Assembly (NCBI GenBank): GCA_007131405.1
Contig: SLQR01000029.1
Span: 1 to 34,987, forward strand
Source of the DNA: Candidatus Izemoplasma sp.
GTDB taxonomy: Bacteria; Bacillota_I; Bacilli_A; Izemoplasmatales; Izemoplasmataceae
Direction: 5' to 3'
Length of the DNA stretch: 34,987 nt
A program made the translations under genes and the position numbers. This document shows, in pieces, positions 24,345 to 32,896 of the stretch (position 1 is the stretch's first letter; each line of letters begins with the position of its first letter). Under the pieces are notes generated by a model. It saw nothing but the letters and a program-made list of their open reading frames with translations. It was not told where the DNA came from and did not search any database.

Positions 24345-25507
24345 TTTTAATTAAAAATGCAACGCTTTACACCATGGACAAAATTAATGGTGAAACTGGT
24401 TACGTAGCACTTAAAGACGGGCGTGTCGAAGAAGTGGGGACGAAACTTGATGAATCACGCTTTGAGAACTATGAAATTATTGACGCAAACGGACGCACAG
24501 TTACACCCGGTCTTGTGGATCCACATTGCCATGTCGGTGTGATGGAAGAAGGCATCCAATTTGAGGGCAATGACACCAATGAGATGACCAATCCAATTTA
24601 TCCAGAACTTCGTGGACTTGACAGTGTTTATCCGCAAGATCGTGCCTTTGATTATGCAATGAAAAGTGGTGTAACATCCGTTGTAACTGGACCAGGAAGT
24701 GCCAATGTCATTGGTGGAACATTTACCGCGCTTAAAACGGTTGGACAGACCGTTGAAGCGATGATGTTTAAAGATGAAGTTTGCATGAAAATGGCTCTTG
24801 GGGAAAACCCAAAGCGCGTGTATTCTGGACAGAAAAAAGCGCCCTCAACACGCATGGCAACTGCCGCGTTAATGCGTGAGTGGCTTCAAAAAGCCAAGGA
24901 GTACCATAAGCAACTTAAAGACTTTGATAAGGGTGTTGAAGGTGTGACAAAACCACCGTTTGATATGAAACTCCACAGTTTAATGCGACTCTTTGATGGA
25001 ATGCTTGTAAAAATTCATGCACATCGCAGTGATGACATCATGACGGCGATTCGTATTGCTAAAGAATTTAATCTGAACGCGACAATTGATCATGCAACAG
25101 AAGCCTATTTAATTCCTGAGGCGATTAAAGAAAGTGGTGTGCCACTGATTATTGGCCCTACCCTGGGTGCTTCATCAAAGTACGAGTTGATCAACCGTTC
25201 ATTTAAAAGCGCCAAAGTACTCGAAGCATTTGACATTCCGTTTGCGATCATGACAGACCATCCGGTCATTACGCTTGATGTGACGCTGATACAAGCTGCA
25301 CTGTTTATTAAAGATGGATTAAGCCGTCAAAAAGCACTCGATGCGTTAACGTTAACCGCCGCAAAGCTTAACGGTATTGACGATCGCGTTGGTTCACTTG
25401 AAAAAGGAAAAGATGGCGATGTAGTAATATGGGATAATGATCCATTTGATTTAATGACACGCACCGCGCTTGTCATCATCGATGGGAAGATTGTCCACCA
25501 AGTTTAA
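24341..25507 (+). CDS. Metal-dependent amidohydrolase (imidazolonepropionase-like)
   Basis: 388 residues. A composite beta-sandwich (1-55) leads to VTPGLVDPHCHVG with metal ligands His62 and His64. Further ligands: His226/His228 (MLVKIHAHRS), His251 (IDHATEAY) and Asp306 (IMTDHP). The C-terminal GSLEKGKDGDVVIWDNDPFD is the standard return to the sandwich. It belongs to the COG1228-like group, acting on cyclic amides or peptides (related proteins include isoaspartyl-dipeptidase-like and imidazolonepropionase-like enzymes); the substrate is undetermined. No signal peptide, so cytoplasmic. Overlaps the AI-2E gene by 4 bases and precedes a UPF0316 gene by 11, forming a three-gene operon. Confidence 0.9.
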   Translation: MILIKNATLYTMDKINGETGYVALKDGRVEEVGTKLDESRFENYEIIDANGRTVTPGLVDPHCHVGVMEEGIQFEGNDTNEMTNPIYPELRGLDSVYPQDRAFDYAMKSGVTSVVTGPGSANVIGGTFTALKTVGQTVEAMMFKDEVCMKMALGENPKRVYSGQKKAPSTRMATAALMREWLQKAKEYHKQLKDFDKGVEGVTKPPFDMKLHSLMRLFDGMLVKIHAHRSDDIMTAIRIAKEFNLNATIDHATEAYLIPEAIKESGVPLIIGPTLGASSKYELINRSFKSAKVLEAFDIPFAIMTDHPVITLDVTLIQAALFIKDGLSRQKALDALTLTAAKLNGIDDRVGSLEKGKDGDVVIWDNDPFDLMTRTALVIIDGKIVHQV

Positions 25508-25518
25508 GAGGTGATTTT

Positions 25519-26061
25519 GTGAGTGAAGTATTGGATGCAATCCATCCACTGATTCTGTATATATTAATTTTTGTGGTTAAAATCATTGAAGTAGCCATGG
25601 CTGTGGTTCGCATTGTTTTAATTACAAAAGGTGAAAAAGTTAAAGGCGCAGTAATTGGCTTTTTTGAAGTAATTATTTGGGTGATCTTAGCCGCAACAGT
25701 CTTAACCAATGTAACGGATGATCCCTTTAAAGTTGTTGTGTATTCATTGGCCTTTGCGATTGGAAATTACTTAGGCAGCATGATTGAAGCAAAACTTGCG
25801 CTTGGAACGGTTAGTATTCAAGCGATTGTGAAAAAAGTGCAAGGCAAAGATTTGTCAAAAGCTCTACGTACACAAGGGCTTGCGGTCACTGCCGTTGATG
25901 CCTATGGACGCGATGACCGTAAAGAAATCTTATACATGCATGTACCACGCCGTAAGATTCAAAAAACCATCAACACCATCAAATCATTTCAAAAAGATGT
26001 GGTTATTACGGTGAATGATATTCGACCGGTCTATGGAGGTCATGGAATTTTACGAAAATAA
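25519..26061 (+). CDS. UPF0316 protein (DUF5698/DUF2179)
   Basis: 180 residues starting at GTG 25519 after AAGAGGTGA. Three N-terminal helices (about 10-95: LILYILIFVVKIIEVAMAVV, then VIGFFEVIIWVILAATVL, then a helix with GNYLGSMIEAKLALG), followed by a cytoplasmic DUF2179 domain (about 100-180). This is the UPF0316/YebE-type architecture. DUF2179 also ends YitT-family membrane proteins. No function is established. Third gene of the AI-2E/amidohydrolase operon; a TTCG-loop terminator follows. Confidence 0.88.
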   Translation: MSEVLDAIHPLILYILIFVVKIIEVAMAVVRIVLITKGEKVKGAVIGFFEVIIWVILAATVLTNVTDDPFKVVVYSLAFAIGNYLGSMIEAKLALGTVSIQAIVKKVQGKDLSKALRTQGLAVTAVDAYGRDDRKEILYMHVPRRKIQKTINTIKSFQKDVVITVNDIRPVYGGHGILRK

Positions 26062-26065
26062 GCCT

Positions 26066-26087
26066 AGCGACTTCGGTCGCTTTTCTT
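26066..26087 (+). terminator. Rho-independent terminator with TTCG loop
   Basis: AGCGAC / GTCGCT stem with TTCG loop, then TTTTCTT. Confidence 0.75.
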
Positions 26088-26122
26088 ATGTAATACTATA
26101 CTTATAGGCAAAAATATGTTAA

Positions 26123-26128
26123 TATAAT
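26123..26128 (+). promoter_or_regulatory. Probable -10 element of pnp promoter
   Basis: TATAAT 41 bases before the pnp start. No convincing -35. Confidence 0.4.
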
Positions 26129-26168
26129 TAATTGTAGAAAATAATAATAAGAGAAAAGAGGAAAACAA

Positions 26169-28307
26169 ATGACAGAAGCCAAAAAGTTTACAATGGACTT
26201 TAATGGACGTAACCTCACCGTTGAAATCGGCGAGGTAGCGAAACAGGCAACGGCAGCAGCAATTGTTCGCTATGATGACACAGCAGTATTAAGTGTTACT
26301 CAAGCATCAAACAAGCCGTCAGACCTTAATTTCTTCCCGTTAATGCTCATGTATACTGAGAAACTCTATGCGGCTGGAAAAATCCCGGGGGGATTTTTGA
26401 AACGCGAAGGGCGACCTTCAGATCTTGAAACCTTAACTGCGAGACTTATTGACAGACCAATTCGTCCGCTCTTTCCAGATGGGTTCAAGAACGACATTCA
26501 AATTATTAACACCGTACTTAGTGGGGACATTGACCGAACGCCACCGATGACAGCAATGTTTGGAAGCAGTTTAACACTCGCTTTAAGCCCGATGCCTTTC
26601 GGCGGACCAATTGCTGGTGTTGTGGTTGGACGTGTTGATGGTGAATTTGTGGTGAACCCAACGGAAGATGATCTTGAACGTTCAGACATTGATTTGATCG
26701 TTGCAGGAACAAAACATGCTGTTAACATGGTTGAAGCTGGAGCGAAAGAAGTGCCAGAAGACGAAATGTTAGATGCAATTATGTTTGGGCACGAATGGAT
26801 TAAAAAACTGGTTGAATTCCAAGAGGAAATTGTTGCAGAAGTTGGCCAAGAAAAAATACCATATACACCAGAAAAAGACGATGAAGACCTTAAAAAGTAT
26901 ATTGATGAAAACGCAAAAGAAAACCTGATTCAAGCGATTAATTTACATAATCGTGATGAACGCTCTGTCGCTTTTGAAGCGATTCACAGTGTGATTGATG
27001 AAGGCTTAGAAAACATGTACAAAGATCTTGATAAATCGGATCGTTCAAACAAAATTAAAGAAGCAAAATCAATGATGGATACAATCGTTAAAAATGAATT
27101 CCGTCGCATGATTTTAGAAGAGCAAGTTCGTTCTGACGGGCGTAAACTCGATGAAATCCGTGAACTTAATTCACAAATTGACATCCTCGAGCGTCCACAC
27201 GGTAGTGCACTCTTTACTCGTGGGCAAACACAAGCGTTAAGTGTAACAACACTTGGTGCTCTTGGGGAACATCAAATTATTGATGGCCTTGGGGATACCG
27301 ATAACAAACGCTTTATGCTTCATTACAACTTCCCACCATACAGCGTGGGTGAAACAGGACGTTATGGGCCACCAGGACGTCGTGAAGTTGGTCATGGTGC
27401 TTTAGGTGAGCGTGCGCTTTCGCAAGTCTTGCCAAATGAAGAAGATTTCCCATACACAATTCGTATTGTGTCTGAAATATTAGAAAGCAATGGCTCAACA
27501 TCACAAGCAAGTATATGCGCTGGATGCATGAGTTTAATGGCGGCTGGCGTTCCAATCTCTGCAGCTGTTGCAGGGATTGCCATGGGACTTATTCACGAAG
27601 GTGAAACCAACCGTGTCTTGAGCGATATTCAAGGCCTTGAAGATCACCTCGGTGATATGGACTTTAAAGTTGCTGGAACGAAAAAAGGAATTACGGCCCT
27701 TCAAATGGACATTAAAATAGAAGGCTTAAGCAAAGAAATTTTACAAGAAGCACTAGAACAAGCACGTATCGGTCGCTTGAAAATTCTTGACAACATGCTT
27801 GAAGCAATACCAGCACCACGCGAAAAAGTGTCCAAGTATGCACCGAAAGTCAAAATCATGGTTATTGATCCAGAAAAAATCCGTGATGTTATTGGCCCAG
27901 GTGGAAAACAAATTTCGGCGATTATCGACGAATGTGATGGCGTAAAAATTGACATCGAGCAAGATGGTCGTGTGACGATTATGCATACGGACTTCGAACC
28001 GATTGAATGCGCGCTTAAACGCATCGAAGAAATTGTTCGTGTTGCTAAAGTCGGTGAAGTGTACAAAGGAAAAGTTGTTCGTATTGAAAAATTCGGATGC
28101 TTTGTTGAACTTTGGAAAGGCACTGATGGACTATGCCACATCTCAAAACTTGCACACGAACGTGTAAATACTGTTGAAGATGTTGTGAAACTTGGTGAAC
28201 GAATTGACGTTAAAGTTATTGGTATTGATGACCGCGGACGTATTGACTTATCCCGTAAAGCAACGTTACCAAGACCAGAACAAAAAGATCAAAAGGATAA
28301 AAAATAA
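26169..28307 (+). CDS. pnp: Polyribonucleotide nucleotidyltransferase (PNPase)
   Basis: 712 residues, full length. Two RNase PH domains (about 10-210 and 310-540; RGQTQALSVTTLG and FPPYSVGETGRYGPPGRRE), a linking helical domain, a KH domain (about 555-615, with GPGGK) and an S1 domain (about 625-695, GEVYKGKVVRIEKFGCFVEL). It degrades RNA from the 3' end using phosphate, in the RNA degradosome. RBS GAGAAAAGAGGA. The C-terminus is short and lysine-rich (EQKDQKDKK). It abuts the next start codon directly (TAA then ATG), so the BFD-like protein is cotranslated. Confidence 0.97.
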   Translation: MTEAKKFTMDFNGRNLTVEIGEVAKQATAAAIVRYDDTAVLSVTQASNKPSDLNFFPLMLMYTEKLYAAGKIPGGFLKREGRPSDLETLTARLIDRPIRPLFPDGFKNDIQIINTVLSGDIDRTPPMTAMFGSSLTLALSPMPFGGPIAGVVVGRVDGEFVVNPTEDDLERSDIDLIVAGTKHAVNMVEAGAKEVPEDEMLDAIMFGHEWIKKLVEFQEEIVAEVGQEKIPYTPEKDDEDLKKYIDENAKENLIQAINLHNRDERSVAFEAIHSVIDEGLENMYKDLDKSDRSNKIKEAKSMMDTIVKNEFRRMILEEQVRSDGRKLDEIRELNSQIDILERPHGSALFTRGQTQALSVTTLGALGEHQIIDGLGDTDNKRFMLHYNFPPYSVGETGRYGPPGRREVGHGALGERALSQVLPNEEDFPYTIRIVSEILESNGSTSQASICAGCMSLMAAGVPISAAVAGIAMGLIHEGETNRVLSDIQGLEDHLGDMDFKVAGTKKGITALQMDIKIEGLSKEILQEALEQARIGRLKILDNMLEAIPAPREKVSKYAPKVKIMVIDPEKIRDVIGPGGKQISAIIDECDGVKIDIEQDGRVTIMHTDFEPIECALKRIEEIVRVAKVGEVYKGKVVRIEKFGCFVELWKGTDGLCHISKLAHERVNTVEDVVKLGERIDVKVIGIDDRGRIDLSRKATLPRPEQKDQKDKK

Positions 28308-28475
28308 ATGCATGATGATGACATCGTATGTTACTGTCGCGAAGTGACAGTAAAAACGATTCGTCACGCCATACATGAAGGGGCTAGGACCGTTGAAGCC
28401 ATCACGGATATAACGGACGCCGGCCTTGAATGTGGGACATGCATTGAACATCTTGAAACATTACTTGAGGATTAG
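28308..28475 (+). CDS. BFD-like [2Fe-2S] mini-protein
   Basis: A 55-residue reading frame whose ATG follows directly on the pnp stop; AAAGGA at about 28291-28297 inside pnp is its ribosome-binding site. It reads IVCYCREVTVKTIRHAI, then EGARTVEAITDITDAGLEC, then GTCIEHLETLLED. Four cysteines in the pattern C8-x-C10 ... C42-x2-C45 match the Fer2_BFD fold of bacterioferritin-associated ferredoxin and of NAD(P)H nitrite-reductase/NifU-like modules. The helix-turn-helix length and the G-x-x-C-G-T-C motif fit. It should bind one [2Fe-2S] cluster in the cytoplasm, as an electron donor or iron/redox sensor. Its length falls below common gene-calling cutoffs. No bacterioferritin is nearby. Confidence 0.82.
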   Translation: MHDDDIVCYCREVTVKTIRHAIHEGARTVEAITDITDAGLECGTCIEHLETLLED

Positions 28476-28477
28476 TT

Positions 28478-28830
28478 AATCTTACGTTCGGACAATCGAG
28501 CCTGCCCTTGAGGCAGGTTAGGAAAGTCCATGCTAGCACAAGCTGTGAAGCTTGTAGTGTTTGTGATAGCGGAAACCATAACGCTATGCACCCTTAGGGG
28601 TGACGGCTGAGAACATACCTGTTAAATGGTATAAGTATCTTTAAAAGTGCCACAGAGACGAGCTCGGAAAGAAATAACCGAGGTGGAACGGGTAAACCCC
28701 ACAAGCTAGAAACCCAAAATTTGGTAGGGGCACTCTTAGAGGAGAAACGAATCCAACAAGAGGCGGCTTGCCGCAGATAAATGATTGTCGCCGGAAACGG
28801 TACAGAACATGGCTTACAGAACGTGAGATT
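28478..28830 (+). ncRNA. rnpB: RNase P RNA, class B (Bacillus type)
   Basis: The catalytic RNA of RNase P, which trims tRNA 5' ends. P1 arms AATCTTACGTTC (28478-28489) and GAACGTGAGATT (28819-28830) pair over 12 bases with one G-T. Conserved blocks in order: GGAAAGTCCATGCT near 28520, GTGCCACAGAGACGA near 28646, GTGGAACGGGTAAACCCC near 28683, AGAAACCCAAAATTTGGTAG near 28708, and ACATGGCTTACAGAACG near 28807, which pairs back to the first block. The GAAACCCAAAATTTGGTA element and overall layout are those of class B RNA. It begins two bases after the BFD-gene stop and ends in a terminator. A weak promoter (TTGAAC at 28444, GAGGAT at 28467) lies inside the BFD gene. Confidence 0.95.
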
Positions 28831-28832
28831 TT

Positions 28833-28858
28833 AAAAAGACGCGTAATGCGTCTTTTTT
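28833..28858 (+). terminator. Rho-independent terminator of rnpB
   Basis: AAAAGACGC / GCGTCTTTT stem, 5-base loop, six T. Confidence 0.9.
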
Positions 28859-28867
28859 CAATTACAA

Positions 28868-28896
28868 TTGCAAAGTAAAGCCAATTGTTGTACAAT
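28868..28896 (+). promoter_or_regulatory. Promoter of lepA
   Basis: TTGCAA (28868-28873), 17-base spacer, TACAAT (28891-28896); start codon at 28925 after AAAGGAACG. The long in-frame extension upstream of 28925 overlaps this promoter and is not translated. Confidence 0.65.
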
Positions 28897-28924
28897 AATT
28901 AAGGCGTTGAAAGGAACGATGACG

Positions 28925-30757
28925 ATGAATGACAAAACGATTATGGAAGCGATTAAAAATCGTCAAAAGCGAATCCGAAACTTCTCAATAATTGCCCATA
29001 TTGATCATGGGAAAAGCACGTTAGCTGACCGCATTTTAGAACACACAAAATCCATTACTGCACGTGAAATGCGTGAGCAACTTCTTGACTCGATGGACCT
29101 TGAACGTGAACGTGGCATTACCATTAAACTGAATGCCGTTGAAATTAATTACGTGCATACCGATGGGGAAACCTATATATTCCACCTCATCGATACACCA
29201 GGTCACGTCGATTTTACGTATGAAGTTTCACGAAGTTTAGCCGCCTGCGAAGGCGCCCTTTTAGTCGTTGACGCTGCCCAAGGTATTGAAGCACAAACCT
29301 TAGCCAATGTTTATTTGGCTTTAGATAATGATTTAGAAATTATTCCAGTTATAAATAAAATTGATTTACCCAATGCTGACATCCCAAAAGTTAAAGAAGC
29401 GATTGAAGATGTCATTGGCTTAGATGCGAGTGACGCCGTGCTTGCAAGCGCGAAAGAAGGCATCGGTATTGAAGACATCATGGATCAAGTCATCCAAAAA
29501 ATACCAGCTCCTCAAGGCGACCCGGAAGCACCACTTAAAGCGCTTATATTTGACTCAATCTATGACCCTTATCGTGGCATTATCCCATCAATTCGTATTG
29601 TAGAAGGGGTGCTAAAAAAAGGCGACAAAGTAAAAATGATGTCCACAAACAAGACGTTTGAAGTCATTGAAGTGGGCGTAACAACCCCAAAACAAGTTCA
29701 AAGGGATTACCTCGGTCCGGGCGATGTTGGCTACATGACGGCTTCAATTAAAAATGCCTCGGATGTACGTGTTGGGGATACGATTACCCACCATAAACCA
29801 GCCGCTAATAAACCGTTACCTGGGTATCGTCAATTAAACCCAATGGTCTTTTGTGGGTTGTTCCCAATTGATTCAAATGCCTACAACGATTTACGCGAAG
29901 CGTTAGAGCGATTAAAATTAAATGATGCAAGCCTCATCTACGAACCAGAAAACTCACAGGCTTTAGGCTTTGGGTTCCGTACTGGGTTCTTAGGCATGTT
30001 GCACATGGAAATCATTCAAGAACGCATTGAACGGGAGTTCAATATTGATTTAATTGCGACGGCACCAAGTGTTATCTATCATGTGTACATGGAAGATGGT
30101 ACGATGAAAAAAATAGATAACCCGAGTACGTTACCGGAAACACAACTAATTGATCACATTCAAGAACCTTACGTTGAAGCAACCATTATGACACCAAAAG
30201 ACTATGTTGGTAACGTGATGGAACTGTGTCAAAACAAACGTGGAAACTTCAAAAACATGAAGTATCTCGGTGAGACCCGTGTTCAATTAACCTATCATTT
30301 ACCATTGCTTGAAATTGTCTATGACTTCTTTGACAAACTTAAGTCATCAAGTAAAGGGTACGCCTCATTTGATTATGAGTTTCACAGTTACCAAACCAGT
30401 AAACTCGTTAAGATGGATATTTTAATAAACAGTGAAGTTGTCGATGCACTTTCAACCATTGTGCACCGTGAGTTTGCCTTTAAACGCGGCAAAGCGATTA
30501 CGGATAAGTTAAAGGATTTAATCCCGAGACATATGTTTGAAGTGCCTATTCAAGCTGCCATCAGCAATAAAATTATTGCACGCAGCACGATTCGTGCGAT
30601 GCGTAAAAACGTCCTTGCTAAATGTTATGGTGGCGACATCACGCGTAAAAAGAAATTATTAGAAAAGCAAAAAAAAGGGAAAAAACGCATGAAGAGTGTC
30701 GGAAGTGTGGACGTCCCACAAGAAGCATTCCTAACGGTTTTATCCATTGATGACTAA
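28925..30757 (+). CDS. lepA: Elongation factor 4 (LepA)
   Basis: 610 residues from the ATG at 28925 (9 bases after AAGGA; 28919 is too close). GTPase motifs: G1 AHIDHGKST (24-32), G3 DTPGHVDF, G4 NKIDLP. The EF4-specific C-terminal domain is present ([20 protein letters not shown], then [11 protein letters not shown]). It binds ribosomes and back-translocates or rescues stalled ones. In most Bacillota hemW follows lepA directly; here a ZIP transporter intervenes. Confidence 0.96.
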   Translation: MNDKTIMEAIKNRQKRIRNFSIIAHIDHGKSTLADRILEHTKSITAREMREQLLDSMDLERERGITIKLNAVEINYVHTDGETYIFHLIDTPGHVDFTYEVSRSLAACEGALLVVDAAQGIEAQTLANVYLALDNDLEIIPVINKIDLPNADIPKVKEAIEDVIGLDASDAVLASAKEGIGIEDIMDQVIQKIPAPQGDPEAPLKALIFDSIYDPYRGIIPSIRIVEGVLKKGDKVKMMSTNKTFEVIEVGVTTPKQVQRDYLGPGDVGYMTASIKNASDVRVGDTITHHKPAANKPLPGYRQLNPMVFCGLFPIDSNAYNDLREALERLKLNDASLIYEPENSQALGFGFRTGFLGMLHMEIIQERIEREFNIDLIATAPSVIYHVYMEDGTMKKIDNPSTLPETQLIDHIQEPYVEATIMTPKDYVGNVMELCQNKRGNFKNMKYLGETRVQLTYHLPLLEIVYDFFDKLKSSSKGYASFDYEFHSYQTSKLVKMDILINSEVVDALSTIVHREFAFKRGKAITDKLKDLIPRHMFEVPIQAAISNKIIARSTIRAMRKNVLAKCYGGDITRKKKLLEKQKKGKKRMKSVGSVDVPQEAFLTVLSIDD

Positions 30758-30782
30758 ATAGCACATAATGTGCTATTTTTTT
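30756..30782 (+). terminator. Rho-independent terminator after lepA
   Basis: Perfect 10-bp stem AAATAGCACA / TGTGCTATTT, TAA loop, T run, starting at the stop codon. Confidence 0.9.
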
Positions 30783-30790
30783 ATCAATCA

Positions 30791-30821
30791 TATACCAAAA
30801 ATTGCATCATTATGGTATAAT
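30791..30821 (+). promoter_or_regulatory. zupT promoter with overlapping inverted repeat
   Basis: Extended -10 TGGTATAAT (30813-30821). An inverted repeat TATACCA (30791-30797) / TGGTATA (30813-30819) spaced by 15 bases overlaps the -10, so it could be an operator for a metal-responsive repressor. Inference only. Confidence 0.4.
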
Positions 30822-30847
30822 GCTTTTAAGTAAAAAGGAGGGAAATT

Positions 30848-31687
30848 ATGGATTTTTCTACCAGTGAAATACTTTTCGCCTTTCTATTAACCACGTTAGC
30901 TGGCCTATCGACTGGGATTGGAAGTGCAATTGCATTCTTTGCTAAAAAAACAAATGAAACATTTTTAAGCATTGCGCTTGGGTTCTCTGCAGGGGTGATG
31001 ATTTATTTATCCTTCATCGAAATTTTTCCAGAAGCACTTGACTCGCTCGAACAAACGTCAATGGGCGCACAAACTGCTTACTTAGTGACAACACTTGCCT
31101 TCTTTGGTGGGATCGCGCTAACAGCGATGATTGATCGACTTGTGCCAAATGTCGCTAATCCTCATGAAATTCGTGATATCGAAGAAATGGAAGAAACCCC
31201 GGACCAAGAAGAACAACGCAAAGCGAAAGCACTTATGCGTATGGGTGTCTTTACCGCATTAGCCATCACACTGCACAATTTTCCAGAAGGTATCGCAACC
31301 TTCCTAGCAGCACTTGAAAACCCAGCGCTTGGGGTAAGCATTGCCATTGCGGTTGCGATTCACAACATTCCAGAAGGCATCGCGGTCAGTGTCCCTATTT
31401 ATTACGCAACGGGATCAAGAAAAAAAGCGTTTCTTTACTCGTTTTTAAGTGGACTTGCTGAACCGGTTGGTGCACTTGTGGCATTCTTTGTGTTAACCGC
31501 ATTTATGACACCTACGCTATTTGGTATTGTGTTTGCCAGTGTCGGTGGAATCATGGTGTACTTAGCCCTTGATGAATTATTGCCAACGGCTGAAAAATAC
31601 GGTGCGCATCACCGAGTCATTTACGGATTACTTGCTGGGATGGCTGTTATGGCATTTAGTTTACTTATTTTACCCGCTTGGTTTTAG
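30848..31687 (+). CDS. ZIP family metal transporter
   Basis: 279 residues, eight helices. Metal-path helices carry LHNFPEGIATFLAA and IHNIPEGIAVSVPIYYA, the H-N-x-P-E-G motifs of the ZupT/GufA branch. The loop between helices 3 and 4 is acidic (EIRDIEEMEETPDQEEQ), where other ZIPs have histidines. Imports Zn2+ or other divalent metals into the cytoplasm; specificity is unknown. AAAGGAGG ribosome-binding site. Its start is preceded by a promoter with an inverted repeat; a terminator follows. Confidence 0.92.
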   Translation: MDFSTSEILFAFLLTTLAGLSTGIGSAIAFFAKKTNETFLSIALGFSAGVMIYLSFIEIFPEALDSLEQTSMGAQTAYLVTTLAFFGGIALTAMIDRLVPNVANPHEIRDIEEMEETPDQEEQRKAKALMRMGVFTALAITLHNFPEGIATFLAALENPALGVSIAIAVAIHNIPEGIAVSVPIYYATGSRKKAFLYSFLSGLAEPVGALVAFFVLTAFMTPTLFGIVFASVGGIMVYLALDELLPTAEKYGAHHRVIYGLLAGMAVMAFSLLILPAWF

Positions 31688-31694
31688 AAAGATG

Positions 31695-31724
31695 AAAGAC
31701 AACGTTCGTGTTGTCTTTTTTTTT
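31695..31724 (+). terminator. Rho-independent terminator
   Basis: AAAGACAAC / GTTGTCTTT stem with TTCG-containing loop and nine or more T. Confidence 0.88.
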
Positions 31725-31781
31725 GTTCTCTTCAAGCGTATTTTGTTGGATTATGTTACAATATATACAGGTGGTGATTGC

Positions 31782-32888
31782 GTGAAAGGTCTTTATATAC
31801 ACATTCCTTTTTGCCAGTCTATATGTACATATTGTGATTTTGCCAAAGAAATAGCGACACCGAAAAAACAGGCAAATTACATCGATGCACTTATACAAGA
31901 ATTTCATGGCTATAAAGAAGAACACAAGGCATTAACCACCATCTATATTGGTGGTGGCACACCAAGTGCTTTGAAAAATGATGATTTAGACCGTCTTTTA
32001 GCCACGATTTACGACCATATTTCGATGCAAACCATTGAAGAATATACCGTGGAGTGCAATCCGAACGATGTCACTGTGGAAAAAGCAAAGCTATTAAAAA
32101 AATACGGTGTGAACCGCATAAGTTTAGGGGTCCAAACCTTTAATGATCATCATCTTAAATTTATCAATCGCGATCACCGCGAAGCGGATATCTATCAAGC
32201 GTTGACGATTTTAAGAGAAGTGGGTTTCGACAACATCAGTTTGGATATGATGTTTGGTCTTGTGGGTCAAACGTTAGATGAACTTAACGATGATTTACAA
32301 AAAGTCATTCGCTTAAACCCAAATCACATATCTTATTACAGTTTAATCTTAGAAGAGGCAACACCGTTATTTTATCTTGTCAATAAAGGTCAAGTCACGA
32401 TGATTGATGACGATTTAGAAGGCAGCATGTATGAAACGGTGATGGACACACTTATCGAAGCAAAATACGCGCAATATGAAATTAGCAATTTTGCAAAAAA
32501 AGACTACGCGTCAAAACACAATACGATTTATTGGAAAAACGATGATTACGTGGGTATTGGCGCGAGCAGTCATGGAAAACTTAACAACAAACGCTACGCG
32601 AATATTCGTAGCGTAAAGCGATACATCGAATCGGTTGCTAGTCGCGGGATGCCGGAAAACACGTCGTACCCTTATGAACCGTTACGCGATTATCTTCTCA
32701 TGGGGTTACGCCTTCTTGAAGGAGTTTCACTCGATGCGATTAAAGAGCGATTCGACGTTGATTTACTTGAGCACTACCCAAAACTAAACCCAATGCTTGA
32801 ACAAGGCTTTTTAACGATTGAACAAAACCACTTAAAATTCACTCGAAGAGGCTTATTGCTGGGTAATGATGTCTTTGTACTATTTTGA
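31782..32888 (+). CDS. hemW: HemW-type radical SAM haem chaperone
   Basis: 368 residues from the GTG at 31782 (site AGGTGGTG), giving MKGLYIHIPFCQSICTYCDF. The frame is open 71 codons further but overlaps the terminator and lacks a site. Cys11, Cys15 and Cys18 hold the radical-SAM [4Fe-4S] cluster; Phe20 marks the HemW rather than HemN group. IYIGGGTPSAL binds SAM. The C-terminal HemN_C region is present (YLLMGLRLLEGVSL). HemW is a haem-binding chaperone for respiratory proteins, not a coproporphyrinogen oxidase. Its presence agrees with the haem-type proteins at 3973-4985. It precedes the recombinase by 8 bases. Confidence 0.93.
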   Translation: MKGLYIHIPFCQSICTYCDFAKEIATPKKQANYIDALIQEFHGYKEEHKALTTIYIGGGTPSALKNDDLDRLLATIYDHISMQTIEEYTVECNPNDVTVEKAKLLKKYGVNRISLGVQTFNDHHLKFINRDHREADIYQALTILREVGFDNISLDMMFGLVGQTLDELNDDLQKVIRLNPNHISYYSLILEEATPLFYLVNKGQVTMIDDDLEGSMYETVMDTLIEAKYAQYEISNFAKKDYASKHNTIYWKNDDYVGIGASSHGKLNNKRYANIRSVKRYIESVASRGMPENTSYPYEPLRDYLLMGLRLLEGVSLDAIKERFDVDLLEHYPKLNPMLEQGFLTIEQNHLKFTRRGLLLGNDVFVLF

Positions 32889-32896
32889 GGTGAGGT

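Noticed and set aside
27701-28141. 146-codon minus-strand open frame inside pnp
   Set aside because: It is antisense to the KH/S1 region of pnp, Ser/Ile-rich, and has no start signal.
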